This document shows, piece by piece, positions 22,882 to 55,450 of a DNA stretch of 64,000 bases. The stretch lies in the NCBI RefSeq assembly GCF_036711975.1, contig NC_091968.1, positions 11,346,001-11,410,000 of the forward strand, read 5' to 3'. The stretch is from Onthophagus taurus. Taxonomy: Eukaryota > Arthropoda > Insecta > Coleoptera > Scarabaeidae. The notes beneath the pieces were generated by a model. That model was not told the origin of the DNA and did not search any database. It saw nothing but the letters and a program-made list of their open reading frames with translations. The position numbers and the translations under genes were made by a program. The number at the start of each line of letters is the position of its first letter. The first letter of the stretch is position 1.

Positions 22882-23961
22882 ACAGGAAAAAATATAGAGT
22901 AAAAATCAACTCTAAAACATGGTTCAGATCGGTCCAATATATTTAGAGTTATTTTTTTGCACTATATAGTGTAGGTGAATAGATTAAAACTTTACACTAA
23001 ATAGTGAAACATGGTGTTTATTAAATAGTGTAAAATCGTTACTCTATAACAGTGTATTATATGTAATCTAACTAGATGTTGTCGTGACTCTAATTAGATA
23101 CATTTCTAATCTAATCAGTGTAAATTATTAAAAATTCGCTCTAATTTTACTCTATTAAGTGACAAAATATCACTAAATAGTGTGTATCTTTCACTTATTA
23201 GTGTTAATTTTTAATAGGAAGTATAGAATATTTTTAGGAAGGTTTTAGGTTTGTAATAAAAATTAAAATTATAAATATATTTCTTTTTATTTTTACTTGT
23301 AATATATTGTTATATCTTAAATTTAAAAAAAATTAAATTGTTTTTATATAACCATACTTAATCCATTTTAAAGTTTCCACCGAGTCACCATGAAAACTGC
23401 ATCTAATGAGTCTTCTATAAGTTTTCTGCATGTATAGTTGTACATACTTACCAATCTTCGCAAGGAACTCGTACGTAAAATCTTCCGGAAGTTCCATTAA
23501 TTTCACAATACGAATGTTTGGTAAACATAATTAAAATAAAAATAATCGTTCTTTCTTTTTATATCGCGTAAATCAGGTCTCGAGACGCTGTCGAGTTCCG
23601 ACTCGTTTAGTAAATGACCGTTAAATTTTAGCTGTATCACACCACATGTTAATCACGTGGTACCGACGAGTAATCCCGAGCAAAATAGTGCGGTGCCTAT
23701 GAAGTACCCGAAGGAAAAGTACACGTCTAGTGTAAAATTTAATGTTTTATATATTCAAATACTTCACTAACATAAGTAAAAAAGAACTCTCCTTTAGAGA
23801 ACTGTAAAAACTACTCTATTAAGTGAATAATATATGAACTCTATATTAATATTAAATGTAGTGTACATTAGAGTTATTTTTACCATGTGATATTACAATT
23901 TTTACTCTAATTCTTTTTACCAACTACTCTAAAATTTTTACACGACACGATTTTTTCCTGT
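22882..23961. mobile_element. 1,080-bp transposon with ACAGGAAAAAAT ends
   Basis: Ends are perfect inverted repeats of at least 12 bp (ACAGGAAAAAAT). The flanking sequence GCAC occurs on both sides (22,878-22,881 and 23,962-23,965). The empty site at about 26,822 reads GTTTAGCCGTACGTCTC, consistent with a 4-bp duplication; a 2-bp CA with longer CACAGG ends is also possible. Subterminal AGAGTAAAAAT and many CACTAAATAGTG/ACTCTATTAAGTG repeats fill the interior. There is no long frame. The class is not certain; it may be a non-autonomous CACTA/Chapaev-type element. Confidence 0.78.
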
Positions 23962-24529
23962 GCACGTCTCTAAAGACGGCTAAACCCGAATGATTCTGGT
24001 TCTTGGTCTAGCACTGCATAACAATTAAAATTAGAAGTAACACTAGACCTAGAAAATTTCTAGTTTTCAAACGCACGGCTAAACCCGAATGTTTCTAGTT
24101 CTAGATCTAGTGTTAGTTGTAGTTTTAGTTCAATAAAAATATGCAACATAGTGATATTTTATGCTAACTAGCGCTACCTACCACCTACCAGTCATTTTAA
24201 GGGGGTATGCCACCTTGAAAACCCGAAAATAATAGGTATTTTTTAAATTTTTTTGCAATCAGACGAAAGAAGTTTTCTAAAAACGGGTTGCAGGGTGTGA
24301 ATAAACCATTTTTCTAGTTTTAAATACATATTTTATTTATTAACAGTTATTAAAATTGCACCCGCTAGATGTCGGTAATGTCCGGTGATGTCGGTAGGCT
24401 TGCAAATCGTGCAGGGTCAAACTGTGCGCAGTATTTCTCCTAACGCGTAAGTCGAATAATTAAAACTTGAATACGATTACTTTAGTAAACTCAAAAACTA
24501 GGGAACTACGTAGGATTTTTAAAAAATAT

Positions 24530-25840
24530 TCATTTTTGACGAAATGGTGACGATTTTACAAGAAATGTCGTATTTATCGATAAAACCGTACATAAAAATG
24601 GTTGTAAAACAGAGAATCTGAGACATATCGAAAAACGTACGTACCTAGAATAAGATAATACAAACGTTTGAAAAAAAAATCTTGAAAATCCGTTGAAAAA
24701 TTTGGAAGTTATCGTGTGCACAGATTTGAAAAATGTAGTTTCCAGAAAAACGCGTTTAAAGTTTTCGAATGTAAAAACTTGTATTCCTGCACCATACAGC
24801 AGTCCTTCCTGAAGCTTATTTTCATCTTCTGCAGCTTTTCTATCTGACTGTAGGCTTCTACGAGCTTCTTTATCCTCAGCAGTCATGGAGCGCTCAGCGC
24901 GAGCAATGCGATTTAAATCCGTTTCATGACAAAAGTCGAAGCACGATCTTACAATTGTTAATTTCAGTGCTTGCATTATTTCCATAATGCTTGTAAGACC
25001 GTCATTAAAATTGCAAGCAGCTATATCAGACACAATGTCAACCACTTTCTTACCACTATGAATAGTTTTTGGTGCGATAGACCATAACGCGGCGTTGTAA
25101 CTTTCATTGCTGTTTTGCGTATATCCCCCTAAACATCTTGTCAAAAGATCTTCCCTTGATAGTTCTTCGTACACAGGTTTCACTGCGTTGAAAACATCAT
25201 TGCCGATTGCCGGCTTGTGAGTGTACTCATCGATTTCTGACAAAGCGTACGTTTTTTGCCAGGAACACCACGAGTCAGCACCAACTGCACAATTGTCATG
25301 CTTTCGAGTTTCATCTGTTGAAATTTTATGATACAAAGTAGCCCAGATCTCTTTTTTCATGTCCTTCACAGAATCGCAATTTCTGCGAATAACCAATCCA
25401 TAATATAAGGAAAGTTCATCAATTAATTTTCCTGTTAATTTTCCTTTGCCTCCTAATCCGCCGGTGTTTCTTTTTAGATTTCGTAACCGTGTGCCTATTC
25501 GTTTCTGAACGTGATCGACGCATTCTTTTTTGGTTACTATTATACGGTCATAGGGCTGAGCGTCCATAACACCTTTGAAGGTTTTGTTGTCTCTGTCTCC
25601 TACGTAAAAACAGTACTTCAAATTATGTTTTTCTTCGGATCGTTGAAACATCTCTACGACGGAGTCCATTTCCATTTTTCCTGAAGATCCGACATGGTTT
25701 ATATCACATATTTCTTTATGATCTTCGACCCAATCTTGAAATTCCACAGTATCTTTACCTCTCCAGTAACAACACTTCTTACTAATTTTTGACTTTATAT
25801 TTGGAATTACCCCTTTGTTTGATAGAAGTCGAGTAAAGTT
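24530..25840 (-). CDS. Mutator-like transposase homologue, 5'-truncated but long open frame
   Basis: A continuous minus-strand frame of over 400 codons with no stop. It can be read from about 25,840 (NFTRLLSNKGVIPNIKSKIS, KKCCYWRGKDTVEFQDWVED). Motifs in order are SSGKMEMDSVVEMFQRSEEK, VGDRDNKTFKGVM, ECVDHVQKRIGTRLRNLKRN, GLGGKGKLTGKLIDELSLYY, GADSWCSWQK, LGGYTQNSNESYNAALWSIA, ARAERSMTAEDKEARR and GLLYGAGI. The set is that of a Mutator-like DDE transposase family common in insects. The GDGTW segment and everything upstream are missing, so it is not a full transposase. After YGAGI the frame continues about 90 residues of low-complexity sequence, which may be 3' non-coding. It is better preserved than the relative at 12,516-14,538. 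Confidence 0.82.
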   Translation of the reverse strand, partial: NFTRLLSNKGVIPNIKSKISKKCCYWRGKDTVEFQDWVEDHKEICDINHVGSSGKMEMDSVVEMFQRSEEKHNLKYCFYVGDRDNKTFKGVMDAQPYDRIIVTKKECVDHVQKRIGTRLRNLKRNTGGLGGKGKLTGKLIDELSLYYGLVIRRNCDSVKDMKKEIWATLYHKISTDETRKHDNCAVGADSWCSWQKTYALSEIDEYTHKPAIGNDVFNAVKPVYEELSREDLLTRCLGGYTQNSNESYNAALWSIAPKTIHSGKKVVDIVSDIAACNFNDGLTSIMEIMQALKLTIVRSCFDFCHETDLNRIARAERSMTAEDKEARRSLQSDRKAAEDENKLQEGLLYGAGIQVFTFENFKRVFLETTFFKSVHTITSKFFNGFSRFFFQTFVLSYSRYVRFSICLRFSVLQPFLCTVLSINTTFLVKSSPFRQK

Positions 25841-26635
25841 TTCTACGAAAATGAGTATATGAGTATATAATTTTTTTAACTTTTTTGTACAACAAGGTCA
25901 AAATACCTGCATATACAATGGATAAAAAATGAAACAAAAAGTGGTTACAGAAATCTTAGAATTTCCGGTGAGGTGTGTTACAAAAATCAATTTTTTAGGC
26001 AGAAAAACATTCCGCAAATGTTTTCTGTCAATGGATTCTCATTCTAGACAGTATAAAGAACACTTTTAAGCAAAAAAAATAAAAAGAAAATAAGAGAGGT
26101 ATGGCTAAATGGAATGTTTCTAGTTCTAGGTCTAGTGTTAGTTTAGTTTTATTTGTTATTCACAGTGATAGGCGCTGGGTAAACACCCGGCGGATAGGTA
26201 TTTCTAAAATTGGTATTTATCCGGGTATTTACCCCGGCCCAGGGTTATACCCAAACAGTGGGTATAAAAGTGATACCAGTAAAAATATATCAGATTCAAA
26301 AAAAAATGAAGAGTAAGATGATGAGGACAAACCGAGGAATTGTCAATAATCAAAGACGTATTATCATTAAATAAATCTGTTGTAATTTAGATTAGATCAA
26401 GTTATTATGATTATTATCATCAAGCACATCAAGCAGCCCTCTGCGTCCATTGTTGGTCATAGACTGTGACATAGTCTTGGCGATTCTATTCTGTGCTGTC
26501 TGAATCCAATTGTTGCTCATTCTTTTGACGTTTACTTCGTCTGTTCGCTCGCGGTAATCAACTAGAAACATTTGGGTTTAGTCCGTTCTCTTCAGACGGC
26601 TAAACCCGAATGATTCTAGTGCTTGGTCTAGCGCT

Positions 26636-27865
26636 GCATAACAATTAAAACTAGAACTAACACTAGACCTAGAACTAGAAAATTTCGGATAATCCACGCA
26701 CGGCTAAACCCGAATGTTTCTAGTTCTAGGTGTAGTGTTAGTTCTAGTTTTACACTAGCACTGTTACTATGTAGAACTAACACTATACATACCTTGAACT
26801 AGAATCATTTGGGTTTAGCCGTACGTCTCTAAAGACGGTTAAACCCGAATGATTCTACTTCTTGGTCTAGCACTGCATAACAGTTAAAATTAGAAGTAAC
26901 ACTAGATCTAGAAAATTTCTAGTTTTCAAACGCACGGCTAAACCCGAATGTTTCTAGTTCTAGATCTAGTGTTAGTTGTAGTTTTAGTTCAATAAAAATA
27001 TGCAACATAGTGATATTTTATGCTAACTAGCGCTACCTACCACCTACCAGTCATCTTAAGGGAGTATGCCACCTTGAAGACCCGAAAATAATAGGTATTT
27101 TTTAAATTTGTTTGCAATCAGACGAAAGAAGTTTTGTAAAAACCGGTTGCAGGGTGTGAATAAGCCATTTTTCTAGTTTTAAATACATATTTTATTTATT
27201 AACAGTTATTAAAATTGCACCCGCTAGATGTCGGTAATGTTAGGCTTGCAAATCGTGCAGGGTCAAACTGTGCGCAGTATTTCTCCTAACGCGTTAGTCG
27301 AATAATTATAACAACATTCCACAAATGTTTTCTGTCAATGGATTCTCATTCTAGACAGTATAAAGAACACTATTAAGCAAAAAAAAATAAAAAGAAAATA
27401 AGAGAGGTATGGCTAAATGGAATGTTTCTAGTTCTAGGTCTAGTGTTAGTTTAGTTTTATTTGTTATTCACAGTGATAGGCGCTGGGTAAACACCCGGCG
27501 GGTAGGTATTTCTAAAATTGGTATTTATCCGGGTATTTACCCCGGCCCAGGGTTATACTCAAACAGTGGGTATAAAAGTGATACCAGTAAAAATATATCA
27601 GATTCAAAAAAAAATGAAGAGTAAGATGATGAGGACAAACCGAGGAATTGTCAATAATCAAAGACGTATTATCATTAAACAAATCTGTTGTAATTTAGAT
27701 TAGATCAAGTTATTATGATTATTATCATCAAGCACATCAATCAGAGGGCTGCGTCCATTGTTGGACATAGACTGTGACATAGACTTGGCGATTCTATTCT
27801 GTGCTGTCTGAATCCAATTGTTGCTCATTCTTTTGACGTTTACTTCGTCTGTTCGCTCGCGGTAA
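26636..27865. repeat. Tandem duplication, unit 2 (lacks both extra segments)
   Basis: Matches unit 1 (22,740-26,570) but runs straight from the equivalent of 24,476 to the equivalent of 26,010. The junction is near 27,311 (TCGAATAATTATAACAACAT), with a short AAC overlap at the break. It is therefore either an internal-deletion derivative or the ancestral form of unit 1. Confidence 0.85.
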
Positions 27866-28680
27866 TCAAGTAATCGTTTTGTCCACTGCTCATTCTTCAT
27901 TCGCGCGACATGACCCGCCCAGTTCCACTTAAGCTTTGCCACAATGTTGACCACATCATTTACGCCAGTTCTTCATCATAGGTCTTCATTTCGTATGTAG
28001 TTCCTTAGAGTTAGGCCCTGGATCGACCTAGGATCGAAATCTATCTTTGCGTTACTTGGACCCTCCTGGCAGTGGCTACCGTTAATGTTAAAGTTTCGGA
28101 GCCTTATGTCATAGCCGGAAACACGTATTGATTGAAAGCCTTTCTTGGCCTTTTCTCTTGAATATGTCTCTAAGTTTTCCGTAGGATGCGCATACGAGTG
28201 TGATCTTTCTGTTTAGTTCGCTTGTTTGATTATCTCTCGATACACGAACCTCATAGCCAAGATATACATAGCTGTCAACCCTCTCAATCTCATTATCCCC
28301 AATGTTGATGTTAGAGCTGAGAACAAGATTTATCATAAATTTTAATTTCTCCTCGTTGATATTTAGCCCGACTTATCTTATATCGGCCGCGTAGCGCAAA
28401 TTACTTAAGCATTTGCAATTAATTTTTATGCCTTTTTGGGTCAAATCCAGTTGTTTAAATGCACTCTGAGGACTGTGATGAACAATTTGGGTTCAACAGT
28501 GTATCGCCTTGTTTTACTCACAATCAGTGCTTTACTACTTCTACTCTCTTCAGTACTTTCATGCAATTTTACCATCATTGTAGCATTCTTGTAGATGTTA
28601 TAAATAAGTTTGGTATATCGATAATCGACTCTGCATTCTTGAAGTGCTTGCAAAACTGCCATCAACTCAATTTAAATTAA
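27700..28680 (-). pseudogene. RTE-like non-LTR reverse transcriptase, C-terminal half
   Basis: Minus-strand pieces are 28,665-28,441 (QALQECRVDYRYTKLIYNIY then VKLHESTEE), 28,336-28,109 (DNEIERVDSYVYLGYEVRVS then LNRKITLVCASYGKLRDIFK) and 27,954-27,700 (VAKLKWNWAGHVARMKNEQW then TKRLL). They follow the order of RTE-type ORF2 proteins. The YADD box is not visible and several frames are broken. The last about 190 bp of its 3' end is also present in unit 1 at 26,370-26,560. Confidence 0.87.
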
Positions 28681-28689
28681 ATTTTATAA

Positions 28690-29300
28690 ATACCTCTAAA
28701 TACCCATCTTGGGTAAATACCCCCGGGAAATTTTCCTTGGAAAATAAATACCCGGGTATTTAACAACACTGGTTATTCAGCGCTAATTTGTTGTATATTC
28801 TTATTGAGCTATAACGGACACTGCGTTCCTCGTATTGATCCGTTATATCGAGGTTTTACAGTAATGTCAAATTATATTGCATTTTATGTGGGACAAAGTA
28901 AGTAGGTTTCTACGGAAATATAGTTTTGTATATTGTATCTTAAGTGAAATGCACTGTATACTTAATTATTTCAAAAATAAAGATATTTTTTGACATTTAA
29001 AGTTATAGCGCTATCTATCTTTGATATATCTAATTAGAACGATTTAATTTAATTTTAAGATGAAAAATATTGTTATTCTAAATTCTAAAACTGATTTTTT
29101 TTAAAATTTTTAATTTAATAAATTAATTACGATGTCATTTAAAAAATTCTTCAATAAATAATTTGATTTTTTTAACTCTAAATAAAAATAAATAAACAAG
29201 ATGGCGCTTATTAGCCAGTAAATTTTGTAACGAATTTTCTTCGTGAATTTAAAACTTAATTTCGCAATTAACGCTAAAAAGAAATAATTAATCGTTTTTC
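28690..29300. other. Gene-free stretch with a Tigger-type end remnant
   Basis: Contains TAAATACCCGGGTATTTA-like sequence (28,730-28,760). It also has ATCCGTTATATCGAGGTTTT at 28,839-28,858, similar to the terminal repeats at 40,192 and 50,266. The rest is AT-rich without a gene. Confidence 0.4.
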
Positions 29301-29929
29301 ACCTTTCAATAAGTTTTCTTAATTTGTGAGAAAATCGATGAAATCGTTTCCCCACCACCGTCTCCAACGCCATTTCCTCTTCCTTTGCGTCCCATCACCC
29401 CCGTCGACACCCATCTTGGGACCTTTGTGTTTGTTGTGTTGGTTGCCAGCGCTGCCTCGGCGAAATCCGTGCTGTGTGGGCCGCACACACACACAAAAGT
29501 CGAGGTGAGGAGAAGAAGTTTCACAACACAAAAAGGAAAAGTTGTGCGTGGAAAAGTGATCTTTGTTTTCGCGTAACGTTTAAGAAACTAAAATTTAATT
29601 TTTGGAAGTGAGAAAAAGGGTTTTTTTGGAACGATAATTTTGATGCACGATCGCGAGCACACCTACTGGATCGATAGTGTACTATATATACAGAAAGGCA
29701 ACACAGCAAACTTAACTACGACGACGAACCCACATCCTTTCTTATTCATAAACGATTTCGTCGTTCTCGGTGCGTTAATCACGCCCGTTTATCGTCTTTT
29801 CATTGTCTACATAGTTAAGTTTTAACGGGAAACGTTCGTGTGCATGTCACAAGGTTGGTTAAAAAATTATGTTTTTGCTTTAGGGTTTTTTTTAGTTTTT
29901 TTTTTGTTTTTGCTGTAGTCTATTCGAGG
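29300..29929 (+). promoter_or_regulatory. CpG-richer promoter and 5'UTR region of the RING gene
   Basis: Base composition changes sharply at about 29,330-29,580, with many CG, CCGTCG and CGCACACACACAC stretches unlike the AT-rich surroundings. It lies just upstream of the first coding exon. A possible 5'UTR intron uses CACAAG|GTTGGT at about 29,851 and the acceptor TTTTGCTGTAG at 29,918. Short frames on both strands here have no family resemblance. I could not locate a TATA box or transcription start. Confidence 0.45.
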
Positions 29930-51010
<21,081 letters not shown>

Positions 51011-51554
51011 TTACATCTCAAAATGCAAAAAAAGAAAATTAACTCTACATGCAAATGAAGAATAAAAAAGGTAATTTAGATTTTTTAGGAACGTCCTCTT
51101 ATTATTACAATAGTAATCGCCAGTGCCATGTGTTGTTGATATATTTTTTGTTTTCCCCACACACTCATTGTTTTTTTTTTAATTATTATTTAAATAATGA
51201 AAGGAGAGCGAAATTTTTTATTCGCTTATACAAAATGGAAAATCAACAAAAAAAATAATCAGAATCGTTCTACCTCCAGAGTCGTTTTTAGTTAGTTTTT
51301 TTTTTTTTAATTTTCAAAGCGTTCGTGTTCGTTAGTTTATATTTTAAGCCTCCCGTTTTTTCGCTAAACATCTCTATTTCGTGGTTTAGACGTGTGTGTG
51401 TCGATCAAAAAGATTCTTCTATTTTTTAAATTTCGGGTTTAAGCTAAATTTTCTTAGATGCAAATAATTCAAAAATTACTAAAATAAATTAAATAGTTTT
51501 TTGTACTTAGTAGGCCTTGTCTTTTTATGGAAACAAAGTCGCTTTCTATGTTTA
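51011..51554 (+). other. Probable 3'UTR of the RING gene
   Basis: AT- and T-rich sequence directly after the stop codon, with no gene or repeat end before the Tc1 element. I could not fix the poly(A) site. Candidate AATAAA signals occur only farther on, for example near 54,945. Confidence 0.35.
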
Positions 51555-51779
51555 CAGTGGCTTATTTGATTCACTTCATAGTTCAAAATCTAAAGAGAAG
51601 TGAATTTAAAAGAGATTTTTTTTAGACAAAATTTGAACGTAAAAAACTTCATTTATTAAACAAATTGGTTTTTAACAATACACAAACTAGAAAATAAAAG
51701 TATTATTCATCTTTATGTCAACTTATTTGATACAGTTGAATTCAGATATCCAACTAATAAACTGCTATTCGTTTTTTTT

Positions 51780-52563
51780 TGTTAATTTCATATTTGGTAT
51801 GATTGCCTTTGGCATTTATCACCGCCTTTAATCGATTTGGCATTGATTCGACAAGTTTTTTGATTACTTGTGGCGTAATATTCTGCCATTTTCAAGTCTT
51901 CTTTATTGAATATTTTATACATTCGTATATTTTAATCCAACATTGTCCATAGATTTTTAATGGGGTTCCTATCTATGCTGGTGGTACCATTAAGTGAGAG
52001 CAAAAGCTGAAACTGATAAAAGTTAAAATTGCGTCGTATGCCTAGACGTTCAGCTTCCACCCCCATGGTTACCTAACTGTAGCTTTTAAATTCTCCTTTT
52101 TTAGTTCCGTATTTGATTCAATAAAAATTACCTCATTCCAAAACTCTAGGTTCTTCGAAATATGTTCTTTTCCAAAGTAAAGCCGACTTACCTGATTTTT
52201 TTATTTATAAAGGGCCTTCTTACGTATTACTCGCCCATGGAAGTTATGTTGGCGAAGTACTCTCCGAACAGTTTCAGCACTGGAAGATTTTCCTAACTCT
52301 TTTTGGATCTCGACAGTCCATTTTCGAGCGAATAACTTTGGATTAGCCATAATTTTCCGAATAATCAATCGCTCGTCAGTTGCGTTGAAAATCTTATTTG
52401 GCGCAATTCTCCCCTTATTTATTATACAATTCTCGTGCAGAAATCTTTCTATAATGTGCAGCACTGTGGATGTACTTAAAAATACCATGTTGGCAATTTT
52501 TCTAATAGATTGCCCATTTTTGAAATGTTTTAAAACCAGTTCTTGCTGTTCAACTGTTGCCAT
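51780..52563 (-). pseudogene. Tc1 transposase, broken
   Basis: The intact N-terminal frame 52,563-52,201 has a helix-turn-helix (VEQQELVLKHFKNGQSIRKI) and a second DNA-binding part (DERLIIRKIMANPKLFARKW then TVEIQKELG), ending NFHGRVIRKKALYK. Downstream, scattered pieces such as NLEFWNEVIF and GTPLKIYGQCW are consistent with the catalytic domain, with multiple frameshifts and no readable DDE triad. Confidence 0.8.
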
Positions 52564-52653
52564 TTTTTCATTCCATTTTTTAAATAGTTATTAGATCACT
52601 CTAAAAATGAAGCAGTACTGCACTTAATGATAAAATAATACTTAATTAGTATA

Positions 52654-52799
52654 CAGTGTGTTAATTAATTATCGTACCCGACATCATCATTGCAAGTATG
52701 CAACCCAATACGCAAATTGCGTATTGCAATACGCATACTGTGATATTGGTTGCATACTTGCAATGATGACGTCGGGTACGATAATTAATTAACACGGTG
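52654..52799. mobile_element. 146-bp near-perfect palindromic MITE
   Basis: CAGTGTGTTAATTAATTATC on the left and its inverse (CACCGTGTTAATTAATTATC read inward) on the right continue as GTACCCGAC, ATCATTGCAAGTATGCAACC and on to a GCAAATTGCG-type centre. TA flanks both ends. It inserted in the 5' region of the Tc1 element. Confidence 0.9.
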
Positions 52800-53571
52800 T
52801 ACATAGCAACAAACGTCATCACACCTCCCACTTAGGCTCACTATGTATCAAATAATTAAGTGTTGAATAAACTATATCAAATAAGGTGTGACATAAAATT
52901 AACCAATTTTGAGTAATAAATGAAGTTTTTTATTTAATGAATAAAATATAATACTTTATTATTAACCATGCGTAAAATGGTTATAAAAAAATAACTACCC
53001 ATTGTTCTAGTGTCTTGGTTGCTATGAGCTTCCATAACAACATTTTTCTCAATAGTTTGCTTTAAATAAGTGGGTATTGTTAGTCTGCGTAGCTGTTAAT
53101 CACAGACAGAGACTGCTGATGAGAGGAGAACGTGTAGTCAGATCTAGAAAATGGCACATAAGAATGTATGGGAGCTATGTCTTTCGAATACAATTCATAT
53201 GATGGCACATTTGATCGAATGTATGGACTGCCCATTTGGTGTTATTATAGTTTCTAACCACAGCAGGCAAATTGATCTCTCTATCAAATTTTTATTCCTT
53301 TATTACTAACGATACATAAAATTTACTCACCACTATTAAAAAAAACTTCTGGAAATGTGAGGAGCGTTGCACTTCAAGAAACAGTCGTATTGGAATTTTA
53401 TGACCTTCAAGAGACTACTGACCTTCAAAGATCATGTTTAGGCATTTTTCTTTTCTATATACATAAATTTTACGCATGGTTAGTGTTCTAATGTTAACAA
53501 TTACGTTTAGAATTCACACCTCTTTAGATTTTAAATTATCTAGTGTATCAAATAAGCTGTGAGCCACTGTA

Positions 53572-55040
53572 TCTCTTTCTCTTCACCACCTCAACAAAAA
53601 AAAACGTAAATAATTGTAAATTTATCCTTTTAGATGAAAAAAATTTAAAATAATTATTGTACAAAAAGAAAAATGAAAAAAAATTAAACTAAAATAAATC
53701 GGTAATCGTCATTGTCTTTTTATATAGGTGTGCCTTTAAAAATATAGTATGTTCATACAAAGAGGGTTATTTTGAAATTTGACACTTGTTGTTATTACAC
53801 GTCAAATTTTGCAGGTTAGAATTTTATTTATTTATATTTTTCAATCCAAGTTTTAGTTTTAATTAGTTCCAACTTACATCAAAATATAAATCCCTCAAAG
53901 ATGTTTTATTAAAATAAAATGAACATGCGAAACGTCGTTTTTCGAGTTAATTTCGTGTTTAATGTTAAAAGAATTCTTTATTTTTTATTAAACCCCTTTA
54001 AATACACACATCGTATAACAAAGTGCCCTAATAATAATTAAAAACAAATATGTTTATTAAGACTGCATTGAATATATTATTTTTTTTTTGGTTAAAATTA
54101 TTTAGCGCAAAGTTAAACTGTTTTAAAAATTTAAAAAAAAATTAAGTTGGTAATGTGACGTTTTAATCTGTCAGTATAAATCATATCAAATTCCTCGTAA
54201 AAAAGCGTTAAAAAAACGTAAAAAGTGCAATACTTTTGTTGGTTAAATGTTATTGATAAAGGGGGATTATTTTAAAAAGTAAAATAGTTTAACTAGCGTA
54301 ATAAATTTTTTGAGGTTATCTTTTTCTTTTAAAAGAAAAATTTTTTGTTAATATCTAAAAAAAACCTATTTTTATTTCGAATCTTTTGATATTAACTTGT
54401 TGAATTAAAAAAAAAAATAAATAAAGATCATCTGTGATACGTTTAATTATCTTATGTAATTTGCGTCTTCGAGTCAAAAAAATAGGTTTTTTTTAAAAAA
54501 ATTATTTCAATTAGTTAAAATATACAATATGTTAATTTTTTTTGTAATAATAATTGTAATTTCTAAATTGTTACTACTCTTTAACTCTCAGTTTATTAGT
54601 TATTTTGTATTTATAACCAAGAAAAAAAACCAAGTGCAATACGAGTTCTCCCCCGACTACAAATATACATATTTACCTAAAAATAAAGCAATACCAACAA
54701 AATAAGATTTAAAAAAAACGAGTAACACCAAAAAATGAATCCTTAGATGTTTTTGATGTAAAAAAAAGATTCACTTTTTTCCGATTTCCGTTTTATTACA
54801 TATTTTCATCTCATCACTCGCTTATAGCTGGTTTTTAATATTTATGTACTATTGTAGATTGCTTTCTAGTGCTAATCTAATAATTATAAACGATATAATT
54901 GTAATACAATTTAATGATCTACTTTCAAACATAATAAAATAAAAAATTCACTAGCTTTTATTACTTATTATTATATCCTTTTTTTAATTATTAAAAAAAT
55001 TTAAATAGTTATTTGTATTATAAGTGAAGAAAGTATACTT
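53572..55040. other. Gene-free, extremely AT-rich stretch
   Basis: Long A and T runs and no recognisable gene or transposon end. It may be RING-gene 3'UTR or intergenic sequence. Confidence 0.4.
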
Positions 55041-55042
55041 TT

Positions 55043-55108
55043 TTCTTTACGAATCGCGAATTTTCTAATCGAGGCGAAGCCGAGATTAGAAACGCGATGA
55101 GTAAAGAA
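55043..55108. repeat. 66-bp imperfect hairpin
   Basis: TTCTTTAC...TCGCG...TTCTAATC pairs with GATTAGAA...CGCGA...GTAAAGAA around a loop GAGGCGAAGCCGA that is itself partly complementary. Its role is unknown. Confidence 0.6.
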
Positions 55109-55450
55109 GAAGTTACTTTTCTTTAAGAATAATACATGAAGTTTTTTCGGACACTCAATTTAAATGAAGTACCTACATTTTATAAGAAATTATTTAAAAA
55201 GTACACGACAAGCTCGAGAAACAAATTGTCGTTTCTGCCGTTTCCCTTACTACAGCAACCAAACAAACAAAATAAAGTAGTGATTCATCAGGAGGTGTTA
55301 TCAAAATCGTCACTAACATGTGGTGATTTACAGTAACAACAGTGTACATCAAGTATAAGCTTCTCTAATCTTAATAATTGTATTAAATAATATACTAAAA
55401 AGATATATGTACTAGAAAAAACTTCTTTAACTTGCTTTTATTTAAATATA

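Larger units (their letters stand above)
22740..26570. repeat. Tandem duplication, unit 1 (with two extra segments)
   Basis: Blocks 22,740-22,881, 23,966-24,476 and 26,010-26,570 match 26,636-27,865 in the same order. Compared with unit 2, unit 1 additionally contains a 1,080-bp transposon (22,882-23,961) and a 1.5-kb segment with a Mutator-like transposase (about 24,478-26,008). Shared parts include a repeat family built on CTAAACCCGAATG and TCTAGTTCTAGATCTAGTGT, a block beginning GGGGGTATGCCACCTTG, and a piece of an RTE-like 3' end. Confidence 0.85.
51555..53569 (-). mobile_element. Tc1 element with broken transposase
   Basis: Ends CAGTGGCTTATTTGATTCAC and, from the right, CAGTGGCTCACAGCTTATTT are flanked by TA (51,553-51,554 and 53,570-53,571). 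The length of 2.0 kb includes a 146-bp palindromic MITE. Confidence 0.75.

Noticed and set aside
26101-27624. Two near-identical 71-codon frames starting MAKWNVSSSRSS (26,101 and 27,409)
   Set aside because: Both lie in the duplicated repeat blocks and translate the CTAGTTCTAG tract and a TACCCGGGTA-type repeat; there is no family resemblance.
29306-29576. Overlapping frames on both strands in the CpG-richer region
   Set aside because: Open frames on both strands reflect base composition; the position fits a promoter/5'UTR and no domain is recognisable.
53101-53145. CTGATGAGAGG as a possible fifth hammerhead core
   Set aside because: No GAAA follows at the right distance and no stem II or stem I pairing is visible.
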